A stretch of DNA of 45,140 bases from Oscillatoriales cyanobacterium PMM_0008 (GCA_949128025.1 CASBRD010000133.1:1-45140), one strand, 5' to 3'. Positions 7,714 to 16,118 are shown, numbered from the stretch's first letter. Numbers and translations: made by a program. Notes: a model not told the origin generated them from the sequence alone.

Positions 7714-8568
7714 TTAATCTCCTGAAGAAGTTGATAGGGTGGACTGCTGAGGAAGATTTTGTCTTAAGTGATCGATGAGAGAGTTTGTCCAACTCGCTCT
7801 TAACTGTTTTCCATCTTCGTATATGTCAGGATTGTTATTAACCAATTTTTGCAGATAAGAGATTAACTTTTCTGGGTCATTATTGACATTAATCCAGTGC
7901 ATTTTGTCAATTTCTAATTTGACTACACCTAAGCCACGCGATCGCCCTCCTCCCAGTGGAATTTGTTCTGTCTCAAATTGGTGCAATCCAATCATCAATA
8001 AACCCAGTTCCCAATCCTCAGCATTTTCTACTACTGCACGAAACTCAAAGGGTGTTCCAGAGGGAACTACTTGGAAGTCATAGAGTTTGCCATCGGAGGC
8101 TGTTTCGGTATCTCTATCAATGGCTACACCATCTCGCTCTTGATATTGTCCAAACCAAAAATCAGGCAATACCGTTAAGTCTCGGACTTGGAATTTGCTT
8201 GCAAGCCAGGGAGAACCAAATAAATGAGAAACTAGATCTGTAATTCCAATCAGGGCTGTGGTTAAACCTAAATCATCACCTTCATAGAGTTTTTTTATGT
8301 CTTCAATTTCTCTGTTTTTGCTACGAGTGGTGAAGCTAGCCGGATCTTCAGCAAAGCTGGAATCAATAGCACGTAAAAAGCTTTCAAGGCGCGATCGCAA
8401 TGCTCCTTTAAAACTAGAGCCTGGAATCAAAGGTTGCCCCAAAGCATCTTTAATCACAGGTAAATCTGAGCCAATGGGTTCAGATGACCGTCCAGCACTA
8501 ATGCGTAAGGCTGTTACGGTTATGAGAGTTCCTGTTATTTCTAGGCGATTTTTGAAAGTATCAAACAT
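7714..8568 (-). CDS. cas7: Type III Cas7 (Csm3-like RAMP), second Cas7 of the operon
   Basis: A 284-aa Cas7, the most Csm3-like of the four. Asp35 in GSDLPVIKD is the predicted RNA-cleaving residue, directly followed by the RAMP motif IPGSSFKGALRSRLE. HLFGSPWLASK, then the thumb motif ERDGVAIDRDTETA and the glycine loop PLGGGRSRGLGVVKLE follow in the usual order. It should form part of the crRNA-binding filament and act in cytosolic target-RNA cleavage. It begins 18 nt after a Uma2-type gene, and its last codons carry the ribosome-binding site of the nuclease-like paralogue C. Motifs are complete, with no sign of decay. Confidence 0.9.
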   Translation of the reverse strand: MFDTFKNRLEITGTLITVTALRISAGRSSEPIGSDLPVIKDALGQPLIPGSSFKGALRSRLESFLRAIDSSFAEDPASFTTRSKNREIEDIKKLYEGDDLGLTTALIGITDLVSHLFGSPWLASKFQVRDLTVLPDFWFGQYQERDGVAIDRDTETASDGKLYDFQVVPSGTPFEFRAVVENAEDWELGLLMIGLHQFETEQIPLGGGRSRGLGVVKLEIDKMHWINVNNDPEKLISYLQKLVNNNPDIYEDGKQLRASWTNSLIDHLRQNLPQQSTLSTSSGD

Positions 8569-8586
8569 GAGTTTACCACCCTTAAA

Positions 8587-9150
8587 TCAAAGATTTAGCC
8601 AACTAAATACTTCTTGCGCTGATAACTGTAAATCAGTTAGAGAACTTAAAACTGGCAAAACATCTTGCTCTTGCTTAACTTCAGGTTGTTTTCCCGGTTG
8701 AAAAGTCATAATTAGGCGCTCTTTTGGGTCGAGAAACCAGCCTAGCTCTGTTCCCTGATTCAAACAGAATAAAATTTTGTTGATGACGCGAGTAGAACTT
8801 TGTTCTGGTGACAGTATTTCTATAGTCCAATCTGGGTGAATTTCAAATTCATTCTCGATTTCTCCATTCGCATCAACAGGGATTCTCTCCCAGGAGAAAA
8901 CTGTTATATCTGGGACAATTGAACGTCCGCCAAAGGTACAGCGCAACTCTGGAAAAGCAAAAGCTAAACGATTGAGTTCACCCACACGATTAATTTCGGT
9001 AGCTAACCGGATTTGCAGTCGGCTGTGTTTACCTTTAGGCATAGGTTTTTGGTAGATTTGACCATCGATATATTCACTTGCTGGCTTCGTTTCTGGCAGT
9101 TTTAGGAAATCTGCTAACGAGAGTTTTAGAGGTGATTGAATTAAAGTCAT
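8587..9150 (-). CDS. Uma2/DUF820-family endonuclease-like protein within the CRISPR operon
   Basis: A 187-aa Uma2-family protein (restriction-endonuclease-like fold, very abundant in cyanobacteria). Visible marks are the N-terminal LADFLKLPETKPASEYIDGQ, the Lys/His segment PKGKHSRLQ, the active-site Asp in RSIVPDITVF and Glu in WTIEILSPEQSS. The ATG at 9150 is chosen because the family begins with this kind of segment; in-frame starts up to 9264 would overlap the upstream effector gene. It sits 52 nt after the CARF-RelE gene and 18 nt before a cas7, all on one strand, so it is co-transcribed. Uma2 proteins have no established cellular role. Whether it serves the CRISPR system is unknown. Confidence 0.85.
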   Translation of the reverse strand: MTLIQSPLKLSLADFLKLPETKPASEYIDGQIYQKPMPKGKHSRLQIRLATEINRVGELNRLAFAFPELRCTFGGRSIVPDITVFSWERIPVDANGEIENEFEIHPDWTIEILSPEQSSTRVINKILFCLNQGTELGWFLDPKERLIMTFQPGKQPEVKQEQDVLPVLSSLTDLQLSAQEVFSWLNL

Positions 9151-9202
9151 ACTAAGTATCCATTTAGCAAGGTTAGGAAAAACAAAGTTTGTTGATAAAT
9201 TT

Positions 9203-10366
9203 CTATGAATACTTATCGTTAACATAATTATGCTCTCCATAATGAAGTAAGTATAGCTGACCATCTTTAGCCAGACAACTTACACGCCGATCTTTTGGAA
9301 GATCAAAGTGATCGATATCTTTATGCTTTCCTGCATACCTACGCAATCGGAAAATTCCATCTTGCTTCACTGCACTAATTCCATCTTGATGATTGTTCAG
9401 TAGACAAGCTACTCTAGCTAAATTTTCTTGAAGAACAATCTTTTCATGGTTTGGTTTACTGCGATAATCATCTAAAAAAGTTGATTGGTATTCTATTTTG
9501 GGAAATTTAAGTGGCTTATCTTCAGCAAGAAAAACATCCTTACATTGTTGCCAGATAAGTTGACCCCAAGTAGATAAAGTCATTTCAGGTTCTACAACTA
9601 TCCGCCAATCTTCTGGTACTTTCTTTGCTTCTTCCCAAGAGGTTAATATTTCTCCAACATTCATTATTGCTAATTGAACTTTGTAAGGCTCAACTTCCGT
9701 TAGATTAATGTTAACAGGAAGTCTAGGTATTTTAATTAGTTGATTTCCTCCTTCAAAAATATAAACGATTTCATCAGCATAAAACATTCCCATAGTATTC
9801 ATATAACCTTGGATTGCTTTAAAGCCACCTACTAAGTTAAAAACTACTTTGAGTTTATTGTTTGGATAACTCTCTTGATAGCCATTAATAAGGTCTTTAA
9901 TCCAAGGAATCATTTGAGCCATTCCTTCAGAAAAATTGCTAGTAGTAGCTATGGAAAACCCTGAACCAGTTTCAGGATAAATCTGAGTATTTATAATTCC
10001 TCGCCTAACTAAAAATTTTTTGACTATTTCTGCCGTTGTTTGACCTTGTGCTGTGTCAGTAGCAATTAACCAGTGAATATCCTCTTTGCCTTTTTCTAGG
10101 TCTTCTTCATATATCCCGTATATGCCATTTAATTCAGCACTAGCATCTCGAATCTCTAACGTAGTACCGTCATATAAAATTTTTTCTGCTCTTTGCTTTA
10201 ACTGTTGAATAATATCCTTGACATCTTGATGATATTTGTGAATCTCATCTTGAGTCTTATTTGCCATCTCTTGTAAACGAGAAGACCAATCTTTAGGATC
10301 GCGTCTTTGGCTAATCTGATTAGTTAACAAACTTGTTCCAACAGTTGAAATAATTAAACGTGGCAT
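9203..10366 (-). CDS. CARF-RelE effector (cyclic-oligoadenylate-activated ribonuclease, Cami1-like)
   Basis: A 387-aa two-domain protein. Residues 1-~215 are a CARF sensor of the Csm6/APE2256 type: STVGTSLL at the N-terminus, IATDTAQGQTTAE in the middle, and the ligand loop NLVGGFKAIQGY (177-188), then MGMFYADEIVYIFEG. The C-terminal ~90 residues read like a RelE toxin: helices around 300-325, then FRLRRYAGK, DRRVSCLAKDG and LLHYGEHNYV, with basic residues Arg340, Arg343, Arg360/361 and His379 as candidate catalytic groups. Known CARF-RelE proteins (Cami1) cut mRNA at the ribosome when cyclic oligoadenylate binds. The neighbouring cas10 has an intact cyclase motif and csx3 can remove the signal, so the circuit is coherent. 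CARF is certain; RelE is a strong reading. Confidence 0.82.
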   Translation of the reverse strand: MPRLIISTVGTSLLTNQISQRRDPKDWSSRLQEMANKTQDEIHKYHQDVKDIIQQLKQRAEKILYDGTTLEIRDASAELNGIYGIYEEDLEKGKEDIHWLIATDTAQGQTTAEIVKKFLVRRGIINTQIYPETGSGFSIATTSNFSEGMAQMIPWIKDLINGYQESYPNNKLKVVFNLVGGFKAIQGYMNTMGMFYADEIVYIFEGGNQLIKIPRLPVNINLTEVEPYKVQLAIMNVGEILTSWEEAKKVPEDWRIVVEPEMTLSTWGQLIWQQCKDVFLAEDKPLKFPKIEYQSTFLDDYRSKPNHEKIVLQENLARVACLLNNHQDGISAVKQDGIFRLRRYAGKHKDIDHFDLPKDRRVSCLAKDGQLYLLHYGEHNYVNDKYS

Positions 10367-10377
10367 AACTTTCTTTC

Positions 10378-10929
10378 CTATTTGCGAATCGGTTGATGTT
10401 TAGATTCAGTTTGCGTATTGTTTGCTGCCTTAGCTTTCTCCTCCCCTACAATGGCTGTATGCTCCCTCGCTAAGTAGCCGAGAAAAAGTTGAGTTAACTT
10501 GAGGTGAATATTTTTTTTCAATTGCTCTTGATTTTCAGAAGTTTCTAAGTAGCTATGCAACTCTCCATCGCGGATAAAGCGTCTTAAAATATCTACAATT
10601 GTCTGAGCATCGTGAGATAAGTTATCAATATGCTCAACCACTGCTGTAGCAAATAGTTTGCTATCTTTGCTAGTTTTCCAAATCGGACTAGAACCACTTC
10701 GTCCTACTTGGTAGCGAATATAATTTTTGATAATTTCAACTGATGAACTAGATTCAGCTGCCACAGCTAGAACATTTCTAAAAGGGGATTTTTTATCTTT
10801 TTGAGCGATGGAAAATTTTATGGCTATATCTTTAATTCTAGGAATGATATTATCCATTTGTTTTCCGATTTCTAATTCGGTTATTAAACTTAGTTTTTCT
10901 TTTAGGAATGTTTGAGAAACTATTTCCAT
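10378..10929 (-). CDS. Cas11-like small subunit candidate
   Basis: A 183-aa, almost wholly helical protein that starts 2 nt after the csx10 stop. Recognisable pieces are PFRNVLAVAAESSSS, IIKNYIRYQVGRSG (about residues 63-76) and a helix-rich C-terminal half ending in LFLGYLAREH. Small helical Cas11 subunits (Csm2/Cmr5 class) lie beside Cas5-like genes in type III operons and make up the belly of the complex. Position, size and composition fit, and no other gene of the operon is a better candidate. Cas11 proteins are poorly conserved, so this is a context-led call. The last 20 residues are polar and probably disordered. Confidence 0.6.
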   Translation of the reverse strand: MEIVSQTFLKEKLSLITELEIGKQMDNIIPRIKDIAIKFSIAQKDKKSPFRNVLAVAAESSSSVEIIKNYIRYQVGRSGSSPIWKTSKDSKLFATAVVEHIDNLSHDAQTIVDILRRFIRDGELHSYLETSENQEQLKKNIHLKLTQLFLGYLAREHTAIVGEEKAKAANNTQTESKHQPIRK

Positions 10930-10931
10930 GA

Positions 10932-12179
10932 TTACACAGCCTCCTCACGAAGAATTAAATGGAATTCATCACAAATCCGAATTTGACCAAAACCTTCACA
11001 GGTGCGATCGCCTACTCCTCTCATTGCCAATTCTTCCAAAGGTTTGAGCCAAGAATCTAGCTGATTGGTACTAAACAAATAAACAGCACCTTTATTCGTA
11101 ATCAACTCGACATCCTTCATCAAACCCCAAGCAGAATTCCAGCCAGAAAGGTAATCATAGCTACTATATGCAGTATGAAAATCTAAACATATTGAGTTAT
11201 CCAATTCTGCAAATTCCTTTAGCATTTCTGGAGAAATAACGGTAGTACGCCGCCATTGTTCGGTTAAAATAGCGTCAGACTGTAAACCTACAGTAAAATA
11301 AGTTTGTTCATCAGATAACTCAGCTTTAGCATTATTAAAAATCTTCCAAGTTTGCCAACGTTTCCTTAATTTTTGGTTAAACTTTTGGATTCGAGCTTCT
11401 ATGTCTAGTTTAACATCAATGGGTTGTTTTGCTGTAATTTCAACTTTCCCTAAACCTCGTGACGTTGAGCCACCTATACGAAAATTATGACGGCGTTGCT
11501 CGATAAATTGTTTAAGGGAACTGGCTAACTGAGAATCTGGAACCAAAATTGAGCCAGAATAAACTATTGGATTTCCCCTTTTTTCTTTTGATTCATTGAG
11601 AGCTTCTATGCTGTAAAGTATTTGGTCTTCTGCGGTTGCACGTCTGCGGTTAATTCCTACCCGTGTCAAAAGACGTTTGCTGATAGAATGAATGTAGTAA
11701 TCTTCATTGAAGATACTATAAAAACCACTGAAAGGATCTACTCTACCGCCATCAGTTGGACAATTAGGATCGTAAGGATAGCCGTAGTTTTCAGCACAAA
11801 ATCGGTCGATCAAAGTATCAAATATACCATTTTTTTCTGGCTTAAAACCAGACTTATTTTTAGAACTAAGGGCAGTTGCAGGTAATAGCCTAATGTCATT
11901 TTGAATATCTGTTTTCCCGTTCTCAATCTCTATACTCGCTGGATAAGCATTTCGGAAAATTGCAGACTCTTCACCTAAAAATAAAGCTTGAAACTCCCCT
12001 CCATTTTGAGAAAGATCGCTAGAGTAATGACCTGATTCTTGTAAAATTTTAGACGCGATCGCACCCCGAATTACAGAACCTGGAATATAATCCATCGCTT
12101 CGCTTACCGAACCTCCCGGTTTTTGGCGGCTAATTGCCAGTGGTGAAAGTGCTTTAATTTGCAGTTCAATTTGTTTCAC
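10932..12179 (-). CDS. csx10: Csx10, the Cas5-like RAMP of type III-D
   Basis: A 415-aa RAMP protein that begins at a GTG overlapping the upstream stop (GTGA). The N-terminal ferredoxin-like half has IKALSPLAISR and the RAMP motif IPGSVIRGAIASKIL. Mid-protein is GINRRRATAEDQILYSIE, shared in form with the neighbouring Cas7 (TLNRRRHTAEDKKLYFLE), and RIGGSTSRGLGKVEI. The C-terminal half holds WNSAWGLMKDVE and MRGVGDRTCEGFGQI. This two-half architecture and wording match the Csx10 family, which acts as the Cas5 subunit that caps the crRNA 5' handle in III-D complexes. It is one of the two main grounds for calling the locus type III-D. Confidence 0.87.
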   Translation of the reverse strand: MKQIELQIKALSPLAISRQKPGGSVSEAMDYIPGSVIRGAIASKILQESGHYSSDLSQNGGEFQALFLGEESAIFRNAYPASIEIENGKTDIQNDIRLLPATALSSKNKSGFKPEKNGIFDTLIDRFCAENYGYPYDPNCPTDGGRVDPFSGFYSIFNEDYYIHSISKRLLTRVGINRRRATAEDQILYSIEALNESKEKRGNPIVYSGSILVPDSQLASSLKQFIEQRRHNFRIGGSTSRGLGKVEITAKQPIDVKLDIEARIQKFNQKLRKRWQTWKIFNNAKAELSDEQTYFTVGLQSDAILTEQWRRTTVISPEMLKEFAELDNSICLDFHTAYSSYDYLSGWNSAWGLMKDVELITNKGAVYLFSTNQLDSWLKPLEELAMRGVGDRTCEGFGQIRICDEFHLILREEAV

Positions 12180-12904
12180 TGTAACCCCCCTTGTGCCAAA
12201 AACTCCCAGACATCCTCAGCCACCAAAATTTCAGGAAGTTGCCAATCTAACCATCCCAAACCCGCCGATTTACTCCCACCCAAAGCATGAATGCCTCGCA
12301 AACCTGCCCAGATAACTGCCTTAGCATAATCAGGATGGTTTGGTGTCCAACTTGGCAGGATGTGAATGTTACCCTCAAATTTGAGTTTTGCATTGGCTGG
12401 AGACGTTTCTAAAAAGTAAAGTTTCTTATCTTCTGCGGTATGGCGACGGCGGTTAAGTGTTACCCCTGGGCGTAAAACTTCCGGTAAGTTATCTGGGTCT
12501 TCGCTACACACTAAATCATCAAAAAGTCCGCGAGATGGTAATACGGGGTTGCCGAAAATTTTACATATCAAACAGTGATAACTTGGCTGTTCTCCATAAC
12601 TAACTCTATACTCTTCACGATCAAAATTATACTCTAATCCCGCTCTTTGAGGACACATAGTTTCAGGCTTAGGAGACTGACAAACTGGCCAATGAAGTCC
12701 TCTAACAATCTTTTCGCACTCGTGGCGCAAGCGACCTTTGACTTGAGAGGCAGGAATCAATAAATTCCCTTCGGCATTGCGGACAATTGATTTGTCCGCC
12801 AGCGAACCGGAAGACCCACCTGCACCTACACACAAAGCTGTATTAATAATAGCAGTAATTGGGTGTGTTTCAACCGAGCTTAATAATTCTTCAAGTACAA
12901 TCAT
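12176..12904 (-). CDS. cas7: Type III Cas7 (Csm3-like RAMP), first Cas7 of the operon
   Basis: A 242-aa Cas7 overlapping cas10 by ATGA and csx10 by GTGA. Asp37 in SLADKSIVRN is the predicted RNA-cleaving residue, followed by IPASQVKGRLRHECEKI. Four cysteines (two in CQSPKPETMC, two in HCLICKIFG) look like a zinc-binding insertion, as found in several type III Cas7 proteins and in Cas7-11. The thumb segment is TLNRRRHTAEDKKLYFLE and the glycine loop ALGGSKSAGLGWLDW. It is the shortest of the four backbone subunits. Next to Csx10 and the Cas11 candidate it corresponds to the first part of the Cas7-Cas5-Cas11 fusion known from Synechocystis III-Dv; here the parts are separate genes. Confidence 0.88.
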   Translation of the reverse strand: MIVLEELLSSVETHPITAIINTALCVGAGGSSGSLADKSIVRNAEGNLLIPASQVKGRLRHECEKIVRGLHWPVCQSPKPETMCPQRAGLEYNFDREEYRVSYGEQPSYHCLICKIFGNPVLPSRGLFDDLVCSEDPDNLPEVLRPGVTLNRRRHTAEDKKLYFLETSPANAKLKFEGNIHILPSWTPNHPDYAKAVIWAGLRGIHALGGSKSAGLGWLDWQLPEILVAEDVWEFLAQGGLQ

Positions 12905-15171
12905 TGGCGAGTCTCCTTAGTAGTAAGTTCTTGTTGATTAGTAGAATCTGCGCTAGATACTTCGATAAAATCATAAATATCTACTACCTCTCGCCAGATG
13001 GTTTCATAAATTGTTTCAAAATATGTTACTTCTCCTATTTTTTTAGACATCCAAGGTGCTAGATTTCCTCCATTAGTTTTAGCTTGACACCAAGGCTCTT
13101 CAAACTCTTTTTGTAAAAAATCCGATTTTCCTTCCTTTAGTCTAGCTCGAAAGTAACGATAATTCAGAATAGCAATGTGTTTCCCTTTCTCTAAAAGGCT
13201 GCGGATTTGATAAAGCTGCGACTTGGGAAACTCAGCTTCTTTTAATGCTTCAACTACTTTGATTAAACTTCCTAACTCATGGAAGGTATAAGGAGCAGCA
13301 TATAGTTTTAGTGTTGGTTTCCGCTTCTTTGTCAATGCTTCTTGACGAAATTGTTCAATATTTGAAGAAATCATAGTAACAGATTTCAGGGTTAAAAAAT
13401 CAACCGTTCCTCCGTAATATCCAGCATCTCTCAACTCTTTAGCTCTTTTTTTAGCAGACTTGAGTAGTTGTTCCGTCAGTTTTTGTGCGTAATAAACTGG
13501 AGTATCTTTCGCCGTAATTAGAACGCCTATTGACATACTTAATAAAGATTGACTGGAAATTGTTTCTCCCTGACATCGGTGAACTGATGTATTTTGACAA
13601 TTTGCTGGTAAAGGATAACGTTTTGTTTTTGCTAGTTTACACTCAAACTCTTCCCCAATTGTTTTAGCAATTTGCAGGGCTTTATTAGCTGGGACAATGA
13701 GCATGACATCATCTCCTCCTATCGCCAGAATCTCAAAAGGATGAATCCAGTGATTGTTACGATTTTCATTATCAGGATCTGTCAGATTTTGGAGTTGGTG
13801 AGGTTGGAGATGCTGTGCTAATGCTTGATAAACAGATTGTTCGGTAGCTACGAAAATATCCTCACTAAATTGCTTGTATTTTTCAGGAGTTTTGATGGTT
13901 TGGATATAACCTCCCATATTGTTACCATCAGCGTAGATGTAGGCGACAAACCCTTGATAAACATTACCAAGCTCTCTGAGCGATCGCGCTTCTTCAGGTT
14001 GACTACAATTTGCATAATACTGACTTGCTAAGTGATGATTTTCGGCTAAGTAATCTTCAAATTTTGCAACCCAGCTTTTAATTTTTATACCAGTTGGTTG
14101 CCAATCTAAATTGAGACTGGTAAACCAAGGTGGTAAATTCTCTTGAAATGCTTCGCGTTTGGCAATTTGACCGACAATTCGTTTACGAACTAGCGGTTCA
14201 GATAAATAGGGTTCGCTAGGGAGATTAATCTGAGCAATAGCTGAACGGCGATCGCTTTCATCTCTCCTCAAATAAGGATGAGTTTCAAACATCGGCGGGT
14301 AGCGACGAGTCGGACGATCTGAAAAATCATTACCACTGCGACGTTGATTAAATAAAATCGCTAGCTTAGTCGTTAGCTCATTAAAACTTTTGCGATTTTG
14401 AAATGTTTTTACCAGTTCAGTTTCAGTGTCATTTTTAGGAATGCCAAAATAAGCCTTAACTAATTCTCTCTTAGCTTTATCTATTTCAGCAGTTGCCTGA
14501 CGGTATTGATCTAGCCAGAAATTATCTTGAATATTATCTGCTAGCAATCCAAAGCGAATTTCTAACAACTTAAATTTATCTCCGACCGCACAAGAGTTTG
14601 CAGTCAAAGTTTCATGGTTATACCTTTTTTCAATGGCATTAGCTAACTCGTTAACAAAAAAAGATGGACAAAAAGCTAAGATATTCCCACCCGTGGAATA
14701 TATAATTAGCTCAGGAATTAGTGCTGTTGGTAAATCGGGAAAATTTACCCCCAACCATTGAGAAATCGTGATAGATTTTTGACCTTGACCAAAGAAAGCC
14801 GGTAAATCAACCAAATTAATCCTATCTAGCAAAGCTGACGCACCTTTAATATCTGGGAGTTTTGCTGCTTCAAAAACATATTGCTTAATCTTGGTTGCTC
14901 TGCCGTAGACCAAACCAATTTGGAAATTCCAAAGGGTAGGGTATTTTTCGGTCAACTGTTTTAATTCATCTAAGGTTTCGGGAAAAGGCAGGCGATCTAA
15001 TTGATTAACTTGTTCGACAAGCGATCGCACCTCCTCCGGCACTTCTTTCCCTTCTTGCAAAGCCTGCCGCATTTGCTGTAAAATACTCATCTCAAACTGA
15101 GGTTGTCGCCCCTCTCCCCAAGCCAGACACCAAGCAATACCAATTTTGATGACATTAAAAGAATTATTCAT
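12901..15171 (-). CDS. cas10: Cas10, cyclase-competent large subunit without HD domain
   Basis: A 756-aa Cas10. In known systems the Palm domains make cyclic oligoadenylate from ATP when target RNA is bound. The second Palm motif AIGGDDVMLIVPA is intact (GGDD at residues 485-488), and the first Palm has IYADGNNMGGYI near 410. An N-terminal segment KIKQYVFEAAKLPDIKGAS is the usual lead-in to Palm 1. No N-terminal HD nuclease motif is seen, so DNase activity is not expected. The ATG at 15171 is preferred (GAG eight bases upstream) over a TTG at 15195 that directly follows the previous stop. It overlaps the first cas7 by ATGA. Length is short for Cas10, in keeping with the missing HD domain. Confidence 0.92.
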   Translation of the reverse strand: MNNSFNVIKIGIAWCLAWGEGRQPQFEMSILQQMRQALQEGKEVPEEVRSLVEQVNQLDRLPFPETLDELKQLTEKYPTLWNFQIGLVYGRATKIKQYVFEAAKLPDIKGASALLDRINLVDLPAFFGQGQKSITISQWLGVNFPDLPTALIPELIIYSTGGNILAFCPSFFVNELANAIEKRYNHETLTANSCAVGDKFKLLEIRFGLLADNIQDNFWLDQYRQATAEIDKAKRELVKAYFGIPKNDTETELVKTFQNRKSFNELTTKLAILFNQRRSGNDFSDRPTRRYPPMFETHPYLRRDESDRRSAIAQINLPSEPYLSEPLVRKRIVGQIAKREAFQENLPPWFTSLNLDWQPTGIKIKSWVAKFEDYLAENHHLASQYYANCSQPEEARSLRELGNVYQGFVAYIYADGNNMGGYIQTIKTPEKYKQFSEDIFVATEQSVYQALAQHLQPHQLQNLTDPDNENRNNHWIHPFEILAIGGDDVMLIVPANKALQIAKTIGEEFECKLAKTKRYPLPANCQNTSVHRCQGETISSQSLLSMSIGVLITAKDTPVYYAQKLTEQLLKSAKKRAKELRDAGYYGGTVDFLTLKSVTMISSNIEQFRQEALTKKRKPTLKLYAAPYTFHELGSLIKVVEALKEAEFPKSQLYQIRSLLEKGKHIAILNYRYFRARLKEGKSDFLQKEFEEPWCQAKTNGGNLAPWMSKKIGEVTYFETIYETIWREVVDIYDFIEVSSADSTNQQELTTKETRQ

Positions 15172-15195
15172 GTATTTACTCTCAAAAACACCCAA

Positions 15196-15765
15196 TTAAA
15201 TTTGACTCAACCCCACCAAAACCCTCGCCAACACTTGCACCATCGGACGAGTTGAAACATCCTCCCCCCGTTCCAGATAATGAATACTCCCCCTCAGTAT
15301 AGGAGATTCGCATTCAATCACATCGCACTTTCCCTCATACTCACTGTGAATAATCGCAATAATTTTCAAATTTAGCTCCCTACAAAACTCTTCCCATTCC
15401 GCGACTTTAGCCATATCCCCCGCTAAAATAACGGCATGAGTCGCGTATTGCATAATCAGGCGATTTTTGGGATCAATCTTGCCACCCACATCAACTAATG
15501 TCAGAGGCTCTAAACAATCTTTCACCCATTTCGCTCTCACCGCAGCAAACTCATTTGTGAACTGAGATTTGTAAGCCGTCTTTAACTGTCTGGCCTCATC
15601 AGGGTTTCGTCCTACAGTCTCAGAAAACCAGGCTCCCTCCCCATCAGGACAAGCAGTAATCACATAGGGATAAGGCGCACCATCAAGCCGACGAATAGCT
15701 TCCTTTAAACCTGCTCTCAAACAAGATTTCCCAGAATGAGGCGGCCCACAAAGTACAATTTTCAT
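15196..15765 (-). CDS. P-loop NTPase partnered with csx3
   Basis: A 189-aa protein with Walker A GPPHSGKS (residues 7-14) and a Walker-B-like LTLVDVGGKI, followed by THAVILAGDMAKVAEW. Cyanobacterial Csx3 is often fused to a P-loop/AAA-like domain of this kind (Csx3-AAA), where that domain aids ring-nuclease function. Here the two parts are separate genes: csx3 ends 19 nt upstream and in a different frame, so this is a true split and not a stop-codon break. The gene ends immediately before cas10. Role in cyclic-oligoadenylate turnover is inferred from the known fusion. Confidence 0.75.
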   Translation of the reverse strand: MKIVLCGPPHSGKSCLRAGLKEAIRRLDGAPYPYVITACPDGEGAWFSETVGRNPDEARQLKTAYKSQFTNEFAAVRAKWVKDCLEPLTLVDVGGKIDPKNRLIMQYATHAVILAGDMAKVAEWEEFCRELNLKIIAIIHSEYEGKCDVIECESPILRGSIHYLERGEDVSTRPMVQVLARVLVGLSQI

Positions 15766-15784
15766 AACTAATCTCTCACCTTAA

Positions 15785-16090
15785 TTAATCAATCAAATCC
15801 CCAACTTTGTAAGCTGGATTATGAGTAATACAGACCACATATTTGCCTAACTTTGGATCGAAAACACTAATCGCACCATACAAATGTGCTACCTTGTGCG
15901 TTAATACGCAAGCCACGGGTAATGAAGCTGGGCCATTAATTTTCAGCAATGCACCCCCTTTTAGTTCTCCGTTTGTCGTCATTTCATCCAACCTGGCGGC
16001 TGCATCGCGCACAATTTGGTCATTTTGGGCGGGTTCGCCAAAGTTTATTTTCAGCACATCGCCTTCTAGCTCGATTTTGTAAGTAGTCAT
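15785..16090 (-). CDS. csx3: Csx3 (Crn3) cyclic-oligoadenylate ring nuclease
   Basis: A 101-aa Csx3 protein, first gene of the operon. Csx3 cleaves cyclic tetra-adenylate and so switches off CARF effectors. Family features are the beta-rich N-terminus (TYKIELEGDVLKINFG), GPASLPVACVLTHKVAHLYG, and FDPKLGKYVV. The expected active-site residues are His69 and Asp78, with Lys80 where some members have Arg. The ATG at 16090 is chosen: the family starts here, and a TATGAT -10 candidate at 16119-16124 would put the transcript start inside the 16123-start extension. The start lacks a clear Shine-Dalgarno. Confidence 0.88.
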   Translation of the reverse strand: MTTYKIELEGDVLKINFGEPAQNDQIVRDAAARLDEMTTNGELKGGALLKINGPASLPVACVLTHKVAHLYGAISVFDPKLGKYVVCITHNPAYKVGDLID

Positions 16091-16118
16091 GGTGGGTTTT
16101 TGATTTACGAATAAACCC

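Noticed and set aside
15196-16090. A broken Csx3-ATPase fusion (frameshift)
   Set aside because: Csx3 ends with a full family C-terminus, the second gene has its own start, and the frames differ with a 19-nt gap; a genuine split is simpler.
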